Below, in pieces: positions 42,970 to 52,013 of a DNA stretch of 64,000 bases. Every line of letters begins with the position of its first letter. The stretch's first letter is position 1. The stretch is taken from positions 542 to 64,541 of the forward strand of contig DHON01000122.1 of assembly GCA_002409965.1 (NCBI GenBank). The letters run 5' to 3'. The notes under the pieces were generated by a model. It was given only the letters and a program-made list of their open reading frames with translations, searched no databases and was not told the DNA's origin. Position numbers and translations under genes: made by a program. This DNA comes from Firmicutes bacterium UBA5389 (GTDB taxonomy: Bacteria; Bacillota; DTU025).

Positions 42970-43578
42970 CGCAGTGGATAGGTGGCGCAGTATCCTAGTC
43001 GGAGCGGGCACTCCTGAAGGCGGGGGTAAAAGACCGCTAAGGGCACATCGATGAAGTCCGTTGTGCTGGCTTTCAACGCCCAGTTGGGGGCTGGTGCAGG
43101 GGGTTAAGGTTGTGGGGCGATCCGCAATGGCATGTGGGCGTAGACCCCGCTTCCGCGGAGGCCCAAGTGCGTGGTTGGTTCTACGGCTTGGGGGTAACCT
43201 GCATGCGGTACCGGCCTGCGAAAAGCGCAGAATGGTGTTGGGTGCAGCGTAGCCTGCCTTGAGTGGACGTGTGGGATGCGGGTATCAAGTCATGTTCTCC
43301 CCGGCCAGGGAGACTGACCTTCTGCCGTCTGAAAGCACGCCTGCAAAAGAGGCTAAGGAATAGCCCGCGCTGCCGAGGAAAACTCCTAGGCTGTTTGCGA
43401 TGCTTGGCGCCCCGGGGATTACAGTGTGCACTAAGTGGCAATCCAGTTGCTCCTGCGGCGACGGGGAGAGCCTGTCGTAAAGGGAAACCGCCCCCCGGCG
43501 ACGGGAGGGTGTACAGGCGGGAAAACCTACTGGACCTTAAGTCACAATATTTACTCGGGGCGCTGCCACCTATCGACA
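42970..43578 (+). ncRNA. ole: OLE RNA (ornate large extremophilic RNA)
   Basis: This ~610-nt non-coding stretch has no credible reading frame but clear RNA features. Its ends close with GATAGGTGGC (42977-42986) and GCCACCTATC (43565-43574). Local hairpins include CTGCG-aaaag-CGCAG (43216-43230) and AGGA-aaac-TCCT inside a GCC/GGC stem (43372-43391). Its length, its position after ispA and the divergent PAP2 gene, and the OapA gene right after it match the OLE class, which forms a membrane ribonucleoprotein with OapA and helps cells under alcohol, cold and metal stress. I identify it by context and architecture rather than by a covariance search. The remaining 43579-43657 contains only the oapA leader. 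Confidence 0.88.
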
Positions 43579-43657
43579 TGCATTCATCTCCAGCTCGTCA
43601 CCGCTCGCGCAGGAGTGTGGGTTGAGATGAGAGACAGGCAAAACTGATGAGGTGAAC

Positions 43658-44293
43658 ATGACCTTGCCACAAGGACTGGGACGGATCCTTGCCGTCGGGC
43701 TGTGGACTTTCGTCCTGTCGGCCGCGTTAAGCTTCAGCTCAGGGGCTCTGGCGGGCACCATGAACATCGGGTTTTCGATCTCCGTTCTTACTGCAATAAT
43801 AGCTACAGGGATCCTGTTTGATATCGTCGGCACCGCTGCCGCTGCGGCCAGCGAGGCGCCGATAAACGCCATGGCCGCCAACCGCGTGTACGGGGCGCCC
43901 GAGGCCTTGGGAATTGTGCGAAACGCGCCGGCGGTGGCCAACTTCTGCAACGATCTTGTGGGCGACATATGCGGCACGGTAAGCGGCGCCGTTGGAGCCA
44001 CGATCGCCATCAATATCGCCCTGGCTCCGGCAACGCTGCCTGCGAAGGTAGCGTCTGCGGCAATGATAGGTCTGATCTCAGCCGCCACTGTGGCCGGCAA
44101 GGCTGCGGGCAAGAGGTTTGCCATTGAATCGGCCAATAGCGTGGTGCTGGCGGTGGGGCGAGTGATCGCCGCGTTTCACCGGCTGGTCCCCAGGGGCAGC
44201 TGGGCTTGGCATTCGCGGCGAGGCAACTCCGGGCGGTCGCGCAATAGGAACGGCAGGAGCGGCGGGAACGGCAGGAATGGCGAGGACGTGTGA
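43658..44293 (+). CDS. oapA: OLE-associated protein OapA
   Basis: This 211-aa membrane protein has about four hydrophobic segments. The second pair is separated by the conserved-looking FCNDLVGDICGTVSG, which contains the DxxxD pattern reported for OapA, and basic flanks suit RNA binding. OapA dimers bind OLE RNA and place it at the membrane. ATG 43658 follows GAGGTG with five bases between; GTG 43652 is less likely. The C-terminal 45 residues are a Ser/Arg/Gly/Asn-rich tail (RRGNSGRSRNRNGRSGG) that looks like a further RNA-binding tail. Confidence 0.88.
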   Translation: MTLPQGLGRILAVGLWTFVLSAALSFSSGALAGTMNIGFSISVLTAIIATGILFDIVGTAAAAASEAPINAMAANRVYGAPEALGIVRNAPAVANFCNDLVGDICGTVSGAVGATIAINIALAPATLPAKVASAAMIGLISAATVAGKAAGKRFAIESANSVVLAVGRVIAAFHRLVPRGSWAWHSRRGNSGRSRNRNGRSGGNGRNGEDV

Positions 44294-44294
44294 A

Positions 44295-46238
44295 ATGCGA
44301 AGGGACGATGTGCTCCCGATGACAACCATTCTGCAGCAGATCCAGTGTCCTGCCGATCTTCGAAAGCTGTCGGGCGGGCAGATCGGGCGGCTTGCGGCAG
44401 AGATACGACAGTGCATAATCGAAACAGTCTCCCGCACCGGCGGCCATCTGGCACCTAATCTCGGCGTCGTAGAACTCACGATAGCGATCCACCTGGCCCT
44501 AGATTGCCCTCGCGACAAGGTCATATGGGATGTGGGCCACCAGTCTTATGTGCACAAACTCCTTACCGGGAGATGCGGGGCCTTCGCTTCTCTGCGCCAG
44601 CAGGGGGGCATCTGCGGTTTTCCGAGGCCCGAGGAGAGCCCGTACGACTGCTTCGCTACCGGGCACTCCAGCACTTCCATATCCGTAGCTCTCGGCATGG
44701 CGCGAGCCCGCGACCTCGCCGGGGACGACTACACTGTGATGGCCGTAATCGGAGACGGTTCCTTGGCGAGCGGCATGGCTTTCGAGGCTGTGAACGATGC
44801 CGGGCATGCCAATACCTCCCTAATCGTCATCCTGAACGACAACGAGATGTCGATTTCACGCAGCGTGGGAGGGCTTGCCAGCTACCTGGGTTCGGCCAGA
44901 GCCAATCCCAGGCGAAGGCAGCTGAGGTCTGCCATGCAGCGGGCGGTGCTGCGCATACCCATCGTCGGGCGCGCGCTCCGCGCCGTTGGCCACTCCGTCA
45001 AGCGGAGCGTCAAATCCCTTCTCCTGCGAGGCATGCTCTTCGAGGAACTGGGGTTCATGTACATCGGCCCCATCGATGGCCACAATGTGCGCGCAGTTCG
45101 ACGCGCCATTGACGATGCGCGTCAGGCCGGGGGGCCTGTGTTGATTCACGTCATAACCAGGAAAGGCCTGGGGTACCCTCCGGCTGAGGCCAACCCGGCC
45201 AGGTTCCATGGGACGGGCCCGTTCGACGTGCGCACAGGCGAGGCGGCGCCCGATGTGCGAAAGTCTTTTACTGCGCATTTCAGCGATTTCATGGTGCGCG
45301 CCGGAGAGTCCGACGAGGCAGTGGTGGCGATCACTGCCGCAATGACTAACGGCACCGGGCTGCGCGCATTCTCAGAACGCTTCCCTGACCGCTTCTTCGA
45401 TGTGGGCATAGCGGAACAGCATGCGGTGACCATGGCAGCGGGTCTGGCTGCCGGCGGCTGCCGCCCTGTGGTGGCTGTCTACTCCACGTTCCTCCAGCGC
45501 GCATACGACCAGGCAGTCCATGACGTTGGCATCGGACGCCTTCCGGTGGTGTTCGCCATCGACCGGGCCGGAATCGTGGGCGAGGACGGCTATACGCATC
45601 AGGGCGCGTTCGATGTGTCTTTCATGCGCCATATCCCTGGGATGACTGTGATGGCTCCCAAAGACGAGGCCGAGCTTTACGCCATGATGCAGGCCGCTCT
45701 TGGGCATCCGGGGCCGTGCGCCGTGAGATATCCCAGGTCGCCCGGGACGGGCGTGGATGTGCGGTACCCGGCTCAGCCCGTGGAGATGGGCCGAGCCGAA
45801 GTGGTTCGCGATGGTCGGCATTGCGCGATCTTCGCTCTGGGTCCGATGGTGTGGCCTTCTCTCGAAGCCAGCAGGATTCTGTCGGCGCGTGGCGTAAGTT
45901 GTGCAGTAGTGAACGTCAGGTTCGTGAAGCCGCTTGATACGGGCATACTGGCGAAATACGCGTCCTCTACGGGCATGATCATCACGTGCGAGGATGCGGC
46001 GCTTTCCGGCGGTCTGGGCTCGGCGGTGCTTGAGGCGCTGGCGCAGGAGGGCATGAGCGGCGTTCGCGCCGTCAGGCTGGGTATTCCTGATAGGTTCATA
46101 GAACACGGGCGCCGGGATGCCGTACTTGCGCAGCTGGGATTGGATGCCCGGGGCATAGCGGCCGTGGCGATGCAGGCTCTTTCGGAGCTACCTGACGCCA
46201 GCCCGTCGGGCGGTGGTGCGCGTGTCTCCACAGTGTAG
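44295..46238 (+). CDS. dxs: 1-deoxy-D-xylulose-5-phosphate synthase
   Basis: This 647-aa thiamin diphosphate enzyme opens the MEP isoprenoid route from pyruvate and glyceraldehyde 3-phosphate. It shows HLAPNLGVVELTIAIH, the ThDP motif GDGSLASGMAFEAVNDAG, LNDNEMSIS, GPIDGHN, DVGIAEQHAVTMAAGLA with the catalytic Glu, and EDGYTHQGAFD. The start is ATG 44295 (GAGG nine bases upstream) or ATG 44319. It overlaps the tlyA start by 26 bases. Confidence 0.94.
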   Translation: MRRDDVLPMTTILQQIQCPADLRKLSGGQIGRLAAEIRQCIIETVSRTGGHLAPNLGVVELTIAIHLALDCPRDKVIWDVGHQSYVHKLLTGRCGAFASLRQQGGICGFPRPEESPYDCFATGHSSTSISVALGMARARDLAGDDYTVMAVIGDGSLASGMAFEAVNDAGHANTSLIVILNDNEMSISRSVGGLASYLGSARANPRRRQLRSAMQRAVLRIPIVGRALRAVGHSVKRSVKSLLLRGMLFEELGFMYIGPIDGHNVRAVRRAIDDARQAGGPVLIHVITRKGLGYPPAEANPARFHGTGPFDVRTGEAAPDVRKSFTAHFSDFMVRAGESDEAVVAITAAMTNGTGLRAFSERFPDRFFDVGIAEQHAVTMAAGLAAGGCRPVVAVYSTFLQRAYDQAVHDVGIGRLPVVFAIDRAGIVGEDGYTHQGAFDVSFMRHIPGMTVMAPKDEAELYAMMQAALGHPGPCAVRYPRSPGTGVDVRYPAQPVEMGRAEVVRDGRHCAIFALGPMVWPSLEASRILSARGVSCAVVNVRFVKPLDTGILAKYASSTGMIITCEDAALSGGLGSAVLEALAQEGMSGVRAVRLGIPDRFIEHGRRDAVLAQLGLDARGIAAVAMQALSELPDASPSGGGARVSTV

Positions 46239-47058
46239 AGGCCGCCTTGACCAGTTGCTCCTCCAGCGGGGCCTGGTTTCCAGCCGCGAGGCGGGGCGGC
46301 GCGAGATTATGTCGGGATGTGTCTGGGTCGATGGGGTGCGTGAAGACAAGCCCGGCACGATGATCAGGCAGGATGCAGTTCTTGAGATCAGGTCAGTCCG
46401 TCCGCGCTTTGCGAGCCGCGGCGGCGAGAAACTGGCCCACGCGATGGAAGTGTTCGCGCTGGACGCAACGGGACGCACCGCAGTGGACATCGGAGCGTCC
46501 ACAGGGGGATTCACAGACGTCCTGCTGCGAGCGGGCGCGTCTCGTGTGTACTCGGTGGACGTGGGATACGGGCAGCTTGCGTGGAATCTGAGGCAAGACC
46601 CTCGAGTGGTCGTGATGGACCGCGTCAATGCGCGCTACCTCACCCCCGCGATGTTCGACCCCCGGCCCGATCTGGCGGTGGTGGATGTATCCTTCATCTC
46701 GCTGTCGAGGATATTGCCGGCCTTGCGGGAGGTGCTCGTCCCGGTGGCCGAGGCTGTGTGCCTGGTCAAGCCGCAGTTCGAAGCGGGGCGCGAACGCGTG
46801 GGGAAAAAGGGAGTTGTGCGCTCCCCCGAAGTGCACGCGGATGTCCTGATGGCCACGGCTGAGCATGCCTGGGCCAATGGGTTCGAGGCGGCGGGAGTTG
46901 TGGCTTCTCCCATCCGCGGGCCTGAGGGCAATATCGAGTTCTTGATGTATCTGTTTCGGGGAGGCCGGGGCGATCAGCATGGCGTTGCGCCTTTGGCCCG
47001 CGAGGAGTTGCGCGAGATCGTCCTGCGCGTGGTGGCGCAGGCCCACAACGCGCCCTGA
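46213..47058 (+). CDS. tlyA: TlyA family rRNA 2'-O-methyltransferase
   Basis: This 281-aa protein has an N-terminal S4 domain (RLDQLLLQRGLVSSREAGRR) and an FtsJ-like methyltransferase with ASRGGEKLAHA, the SAM site DIGASTGGFTDVLL, VDVGYGQL, and the catalytic Lys in LVKPQFEAGR. TlyA methylates 16S C1409 and 23S C1920 in mycobacteria and sets capreomycin sensitivity. GTG 46213 or 46219 could start it; both are inside dxs. Confidence 0.92.
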   Translation: MVRVSPQCRGRLDQLLLQRGLVSSREAGRREIMSGCVWVDGVREDKPGTMIRQDAVLEIRSVRPRFASRGGEKLAHAMEVFALDATGRTAVDIGASTGGFTDVLLRAGASRVYSVDVGYGQLAWNLRQDPRVVVMDRVNARYLTPAMFDPRPDLAVVDVSFISLSRILPALREVLVPVAEAVCLVKPQFEAGRERVGKKGVVRSPEVHADVLMATAEHAWANGFEAAGVVASPIRGPEGNIEFLMYLFRGGRGDQHGVAPLAREELREIVLRVVAQAHNAP

Positions 47059-47081
47059 TGGCCGGGGCGGGTTGCGATGAA

Positions 47082-47101
47082 ACCCCCACGCGAACGGGGG
47101 T
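47082..47101 (+). promoter_or_regulatory. GC hairpin at the nadK start
   Basis: ACCCCC (47082-47087) pairs with GGGGGT (47096-47101) around acgcgaac, ending immediately before the GTG of nadK. It would occlude the start region in the mRNA unless the upstream ribosome opened it. Confidence 0.35.
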
Positions 47102-47941
47102 GTGTCGGGAGGGGTTATTACGAAGAAGGCCGCGATAGTCGTGCGAAAGACAAAGCCGGAGGCCGACCAAGTGGCCCTCCAGATAGAGTCCTGGATGAAG
47201 CGCGCGGGGATCGAGACGTATCTCGACTACAGCTGGGACGGGCCGTTGGCCGATTCCACCGACTGCGTGATTGTGCTGGGGGGCGACGGCACCCTTCTCT
47301 CAGTCGCCAGGCGCGCTGCGGCGATGGAAATCCCGATACTCGGCGTGAACCTGGGCAACCTGGGGTTCCTCACCGAGGTGGAGCCGGTCAACCTCGAGAA
47401 GGCTCTGGAGGCCCTCGTGCGCGGCGATTACACCATCGAAGAGCGAACGATGGTACAGGCGACTGTGATGAGGGCGGGTCACAGCGTTGCGTCGTTTTCG
47501 GGCCTGAATGACGTTGTGATCAGCAAAGGCGCATTCGCGCGCATCATCAGTCTCGACATTTTCGTAAACGAGGAGTATTACTCCACTTTCCCGGCCGATG
47601 GCATTATTGTCTCCAGTCCTACCGGTTCCACTGCGTATTCGCTTTCTGCGGGGGGGCCGCTCATCAGCCCCAATATCGATGTCATGCTGGTAACGCCCAT
47701 ATGTCCGCACACTCTCTTCTCGCGTTCGCTGGTCATCGCCGGCCACGACAGAGTGCGCGTCGTGGTGGAGGCGCCGCACGAGGACGTTGCCGTCACAGTC
47801 GATGGTCAGGTCGGCTTCAAGGTGGAATCGCATGACGAGATCATTGTTGAGCGAGCGGCGCAAGTGACGCGGTTTGTGCGGCTTCAGGCCAAGAGCTTCT
47901 ACGGTACCATGAGGGAGCGTCTGAAACAGGACCGTCTATGA
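47102..47941 (+). CDS. nadK: NAD kinase
   Basis: This 279-aa enzyme phosphorylates NAD to NADP. It has VLGGDGTLLSVARRAA with the catalytic GGDG, GVNLGNLGFLTEV, and DGIIVSSPTGSTAYSLSAGG, the NE/D-type core. The start is uncertain: GTG 47102 is the only normal start codon before the conserved KKAAIVVRK, but its spacing to the ribosome site is poor and a stable hairpin precedes it. Confidence 0.93.
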   Translation: MSGGVITKKAAIVVRKTKPEADQVALQIESWMKRAGIETYLDYSWDGPLADSTDCVIVLGGDGTLLSVARRAAAMEIPILGVNLGNLGFLTEVEPVNLEKALEALVRGDYTIEERTMVQATVMRAGHSVASFSGLNDVVISKGAFARIISLDIFVNEEYYSTFPADGIIVSSPTGSTAYSLSAGGPLISPNIDVMLVTPICPHTLFSRSLVIAGHDRVRVVVEAPHEDVAVTVDGQVGFKVESHDEIIVERAAQVTRFVRLQAKSFYGTMRERLKQDRL

Positions 47942-47963
47942 TACCGACGTGCGGGGGGGGTCA

Positions 47964-48419
47964 ATGGTGAAGGCCAGGCGACACCAGAGAATTCTGGACA
48001 TAGTCAGGAGCAAACCCATTAAGACTCAGGAAGACCTAGCCGAAGAGCTTGCGCGGGAGGGAATCGCGGTTACGCAGGCCACCATATCCCGCGACATCAA
48101 GGAACTACGGCTGATCAAGGCTCCGGTGGGCGATGGATCTTACCGGTACACCATTCCAGTTGACCGCAACATTGAAGACATTAACAGACGGATAGAGCGC
48201 GTTTTCCGTGAGGCTGTCATGAGTATTGAAGACAGCGAGAACATGGTGGTCGTCAAGACGCTTGAAGGCGCGGCGCAGGCCGTTGGCGCCATCATAGACG
48301 ACCTGGACTGGCCGGAGGTAGTAGGCTCTTTGGCAGGCGACGACACCATTTTGGTGGTGGTCAAGTCCGCGGAGAGCACTCCGGAGGTAATGGCCAGGTT
48401 CAACAAGTTCCGCAGGTAG
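47964..48419 (+). CDS. argR: Arginine repressor ArgR/AhrC
   Basis: This 151-aa protein has an N-terminal winged helix (HQRILDIVRSKPIKTQEDLA, VTQATISRDIKELRLIK) and the C-terminal arginine-binding hexamer domain ending SLAGDDTILVVVKSAES. It senses arginine and controls its biosynthesis and breakdown. The position upstream of recN is conserved in Firmicutes. ATG 47964 follows GGGGGGGG. Confidence 0.94.
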   Translation: MVKARRHQRILDIVRSKPIKTQEDLAEELAREGIAVTQATISRDIKELRLIKAPVGDGSYRYTIPVDRNIEDINRRIERVFREAVMSIEDSENMVVVKTLEGAAQAVGAIIDDLDWPEVVGSLAGDDTILVVVKSAESTPEVMARFNKFRR

Positions 48420-48468
48420 CATCGGCGGTTTGCTTTTTCGAGCCGCCTTCTGAAGCGGGGGCGGAATC

Positions 48469-50208
48469 ATGCTATTGGAAATGGTCGTCCGAAACTACGC
48501 CCTAATAGAGCAGATTGCCATTCGTTTCGGCAGCGGTTTCAACGTGCTCACGGGCGAGACGGGCGCAGGAAAATCCCTTGTCATCGACTGCCTAGGGCTG
48601 GCCGTTGGCGGCCGTGCATCGGCGGAGGCCGTTCGCACAGGTGCCGAGTCTGCCGTGGTGGAGGCGGTGTTCGACCTCTCCGGGTTGCCTTCCATGGTGG
48701 GCGTGCTTGCGGAGCAGGGCATAGAGTCCGAGCCCGATGGGACGCTCATCTTGTCGCGCGAAGTGTGGCGGCAAGGCCGCTCACGCTGCCGCGTAAACGG
48801 GCGCATCGTCACGTTGACATCGCTTGGGGCCATCGGGGAGCGGCTAGTCGATATCTACGGTCAGCACGAATACCAATCGCTGGCGCGTCCTTCGCGCCAT
48901 CTGGCGCTCCTCGATTCATACTGCGGTACGGAGCTGGCAGAGGCCCTGGCGGCATACAGAGGCCGATACGCTCTGTGGATGTCGGCCCGCCGTGAACTGG
49001 CCGACCTTCTGACCAGCGTTCGTGAGCGCGCCCGGCGCGCCGACATCCTCGCCTTTCAGGTCGACGAAGTCGAATCCGCCAAACTCGAGCCGGATGAGGA
49101 CGCGCGCCTTGCGGCTGAGCGCGTTGTGCTGGCCAATGGCGAGCGCCTGTATGACGGTGTGAGCCAGGCGTTTGAGCTAGTATACGAATCGGCCCGACCG
49201 GACTCGCCGCCTGCTTACGACCTGCTTGCAGACGCTCTTGCTCAGCTGGACGCTGCTGCGCGCATCGACGTCTCGCTGGGCTCAGTCCGCGATTCCCTGG
49301 CGTCCATATGTGAACAGGCCAGCGAGGCAGCTAGGGCCATGCGTTCGTACCGAGAGTCGATAGACTTCAGCCCGGAGCGCCTTGCCGCCGTTGAGGAGCG
49401 GCTGGCCTTGATAGCGCGGCTCAAGCGCAAGTACGGCGACACTCTTGAAGAGGTGATAGAGCACGGGCGGGCAGCGCGCGAGGCGCTCGACTCGATCGTC
49501 CATGCGGATGAGCGCTGCGCTGAGCTGGAGCGGCGCGTGGCAGGGCTGGCCCTGGACGTGGCCGGCGCCGCCGAAGAGGTTTCGCGGATCAGAAGCCGGG
49601 CCGCTCGACAGCTGGAACAAGATATCACCGGCGAGCTCTGCGAGCTGTCTATGGCCAAGGCGGCGTTTCGAGTGCAGATGCGCAGGCGCCGTGGCGATGC
49701 CGAAGAGGAACTCACAGTGGACGGCCAGCCGTGTCTGGCGGGGCCGGACGGTGCCGACGATGTGGAGTTTCTGTTTTCGGCCAACCCGGGCGAAGAACCG
49801 CGTCCGGTGGCGCGCATAGCCAGCGGAGGCGAGATGAGCCGGGTGATGCTGGCAATCAAGTCGGTGCTCGCGCAGGTGGACGAGACGCCCACCATGGTGT
49901 TCGACGAGGTGGATCAGGGCATCGGAGGCGAAGCGTCTGTGGCGGTGGCCGTGCGGCTTTCGGGGATAGGTCGAGTTAGGCAGGTTCTGGCCGTAACGCA
50001 TCTGCCTCAGATTGCGGCCGTCGCCGCCCGCCATTTCGCCGTGAGCAAGCGGGAACGCGGGGGCCGGACCCAGGTGAGCCTGGATGCCCTGGATGGAGAT
50101 GACCGCGTGGCGGAGGTCGCCAGGATGCTGGGCGGCGAGAATCCGTCGGCGCTCACGTTGGCGCACGCGCGAGAGATGCTAGGACGGCTCAAAGTGGGCA
50201 GGACTTGA
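48469..50208 (+). CDS. recN: DNA repair protein RecN
   Basis: This 579-aa SMC-like protein has Walker A NVLTGETGAGKSLVIDCLGL near residue 28, Q-loop YGQHEYQSLARP, a central coiled coil (about 150-390), ABC signature ASGGEMSRVMLAIK, and Walker B PTMVFDEVDQGIGG. RecN binds DNA ends at double-strand breaks and bridges them to recombination. It ends the nusB-recN cluster. Confidence 0.95.
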   Translation: MLLEMVVRNYALIEQIAIRFGSGFNVLTGETGAGKSLVIDCLGLAVGGRASAEAVRTGAESAVVEAVFDLSGLPSMVGVLAEQGIESEPDGTLILSREVWRQGRSRCRVNGRIVTLTSLGAIGERLVDIYGQHEYQSLARPSRHLALLDSYCGTELAEALAAYRGRYALWMSARRELADLLTSVRERARRADILAFQVDEVESAKLEPDEDARLAAERVVLANGERLYDGVSQAFELVYESARPDSPPAYDLLADALAQLDAAARIDVSLGSVRDSLASICEQASEAARAMRSYRESIDFSPERLAAVEERLALIARLKRKYGDTLEEVIEHGRAAREALDSIVHADERCAELERRVAGLALDVAGAAEEVSRIRSRAARQLEQDITGELCELSMAKAAFRVQMRRRRGDAEEELTVDGQPCLAGPDGADDVEFLFSANPGEEPRPVARIASGGEMSRVMLAIKSVLAQVDETPTMVFDEVDQGIGGEASVAVAVRLSGIGRVRQVLAVTHLPQIAAVAARHFAVSKRERGGRTQVSLDALDGDDRVAEVARMLGGENPSALTLAHAREMLGRLKVGRT

Positions 50209-50296
50209 GCGTTCTTTGTGGAAAATCCAGTCGTATAGCCATTTCGCTCAGAGGAGGGAGGAGTCGGGTCGCCCGCTCGGGCGGCCGCGGCTCGGT

Positions 50297-50611
50297 ATGG
50301 TGAGGTTGAAGGAACACCCGATTTTGGACTTCCCACCAGGACGGGAAGTCGCGTTCACATTCAACGGCAAAGAGATCCGGGGCGTCGAAGGCGAGCCCAT
50401 CGCGGCGGCGCTCCACGCTGCCGGCGTAAGAGTCCTCCGTCACAGTCCGGTACTCGGACGTGCACGGGGGTTCTTTTGTGCCATCGGCACTTGTTCGTCT
50501 TGCCTGATGACTGTGGACGGCGTTCCGAATGTACGCGTATGCACTGAGCCTTTGACGCAGGGAATGGTGATCGAGACTCAAAAAGGCCACGGCCACTTGC
50601 CCATTGACTGA
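50297..50611 (+). CDS. (2Fe-2S) ferredoxin-like subunit (HcnA / SoxA-like gamma subunit)
   Basis: This 104-aa protein has a plant-type [2Fe-2S] cluster loop: FFCAIGTCSSCLMTV and a fourth Cys in VRVCTEPL, after the beta-grasp strand EVAFTFNGKEIRGVEGEPIA. Proteins of this size are small subunits of multimeric flavin dehydrogenases such as hydrogen cyanide synthase HcnA and proline or hydroxyproline dehydrogenases. The ATG lacks a good Shine-Dalgarno sequence; GGAGGGAGGAG lies far upstream at 50252-50262. The next three genes complete the complex. Confidence 0.83.
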   Translation: MVRLKEHPILDFPPGREVAFTFNGKEIRGVEGEPIAAALHAAGVRVLRHSPVLGRARGFFCAIGTCSSCLMTVDGVPNVRVCTEPLTQGMVIETQKGHGHLPID

Positions 50612-50631
50612 GGCGGGGCTAAGCGAGGACG

Positions 50632-51735
50632 GTGACGCAGTTGAAAGAGGTTGATATCGCCGTGATCGGCGCCGGGCCGGCGGGTCTCTCGGCCGCCCTG
50701 GCATGCGGCAAATCAGGAGCTACAACGCTTCTCATTGACTTCATGGATGCCCCAGGCGGACAGCTCATCAAGCAGACGCACAAGTTTTTCGGGTCTGAGC
50801 GGCAGTTCGCGGGCACCCGCGGGATTCAGATCCCCAGCATCTTCATCAACCAGCTTTCGCAGATGCCCAACGTGCAACTGGTGTTGGGCGTGAACGCTTC
50901 GGGCTACTACGCCGACTCCGGAGTGCTAACGCTGGAGGACGGCGGCAAGTTCATCAAGGTTAAGGCGAAACGAGTGATAATCGCGACAGGCGCTGGAGAG
51001 AAGGCGCTGGCGTTTGAGAACAACGACCTGCCGGGGGTGTACGGGGCGGGCGCGGTGCAGACTCTCATGAACGCGTACGGGGTCAAGCCCGGCAACCGCG
51101 TGCTCATGGTGGGCTCGGGGAACATCGGACTAATCGTAAGCTACCAGCTCATCCAGGCGCATGTGCAGGTGGTCTCGTTGGTAGAAGCGGCTGGGCGTAT
51201 CGGCGGATACCTAGTGCATGCGGCCAAGCTTCGCAGGGCCGGCGTGCCGATTCTCACTTCCCACACCATCGTGCGGGCGATCGGCGAAGAGACGGTGCGA
51301 GGCGCGGTGGTGGCTCAGGTCGACCAGTCCTGGCAGGCGGTGCCGGGATCGCAACGCGAAGTGGCGTGTGACGTGATATGCCTGGCGGTGGGTCTCACTC
51401 CGCTTGTGGACATGATGTGGCAGGCCGGGTGTGAGATGAAATACGTGCCCGCCCTGGGTGGGCATGTTCCAGTTAGGGACGAGAACATGCGCGCTTCGAA
51501 CCCTGCCGTGTATGTTGCGGGAGACGCGGGCGGCGTGGAAGAGGCCAGCTCGGCCATGATCTCGGGGGAGATCGCCGGAATAAGCGCAGCCGTGTCGCTT
51601 GGCTTTAGGGCTCAAGATGCCGATGCGCGCCTGGCGCTGCTCAAATCGGATCTGGCTGCGATCAGATCCGCCCCCGCCGGCGAGAAGATACGCGCCGGCA
51701 TCATGAGCGCAATGGCGTGCGGAGGTGAGCGGTGA
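50632..51735 (+). CDS. FAD/NAD(P)-binding oxidoreductase subunit (HcnB-like)
   Basis: This 367-aa protein has an N-terminal FAD Rossmann motif VIGAGPAGLSAALACGKSG, a second nucleotide-binding motif MVGSGNIGLIVSYQLI, and YVAGDAGGVEEASSAMISGE at the FAD closing strand. The layout is that of the alpha subunit of HcnABC-type amino-acid dehydrogenases. It sits 20 bases after the 2Fe-2S gene and overlaps the next one. Confidence 0.85.
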   Translation: MTQLKEVDIAVIGAGPAGLSAALACGKSGATTLLIDFMDAPGGQLIKQTHKFFGSERQFAGTRGIQIPSIFINQLSQMPNVQLVLGVNASGYYADSGVLTLEDGGKFIKVKAKRVIIATGAGEKALAFENNDLPGVYGAGAVQTLMNAYGVKPGNRVLMVGSGNIGLIVSYQLIQAHVQVVSLVEAAGRIGGYLVHAAKLRRAGVPILTSHTIVRAIGEETVRGAVVAQVDQSWQAVPGSQREVACDVICLAVGLTPLVDMMWQAGCEMKYVPALGGHVPVRDENMRASNPAVYVAGDAGGVEEASSAMISGEIAGISAAVSLGFRAQDADARLALLKSDLAAIRSAPAGEKIRAGIMSAMACGGER

Positions 51736-52013
51736 TGACTGACGACGACATCATCATATGCAGGTGCGAAGATATCACTCTGAGGCAGATCAGGGAGCTG
51801 ATCGCCCAGGGCTATCACACCATCGACGAAATCAAGAGGGTTTCGAGGGCCGGGATGGGGCCGTGCCAGGGCAGAACGTGCCGGCAGCTGATAGCCAGGG
51901 AATTGGCCGGTGCCCTGGGAGTGCCCATCGAACAGGTTGAGATGCCCACGTTCCGACCGCCTTCGAGGCCGGTGCTACTATCCACGATTGCGAGGGGCGA
52001 GGCCGATGAGTAG
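51735..52013 (+). CDS. BFD-like (2Fe-2S)-binding protein
   Basis: This 92-aa protein has CRCEDIT and CQGRTCRQLI, the four cysteines of the bacterioferritin-associated-ferredoxin type of [2Fe-2S] domain. In related dehydrogenases the domain is often fused to the HcnB subunit; here it is a separate gene. ATG 51735 has GGAGGTGA at good distance. Confidence 0.82.
   Translation: MTDDDIIICRCEDITLRQIRELIAQGYHTIDEIKRVSRAGMGPCQGRTCRQLIARELAGALGVPIEQVEMPTFRPPSRPVLLSTIARGEADE

Noticed and set aside
43061..43579. Short reading frames inside the OLE RNA region
   Set aside because: They overlap each other on both strands, lack ribosome sites and encode Arg/Pro/Gly-rich peptides. The closing stem, promoter and context fit a non-coding RNA better.
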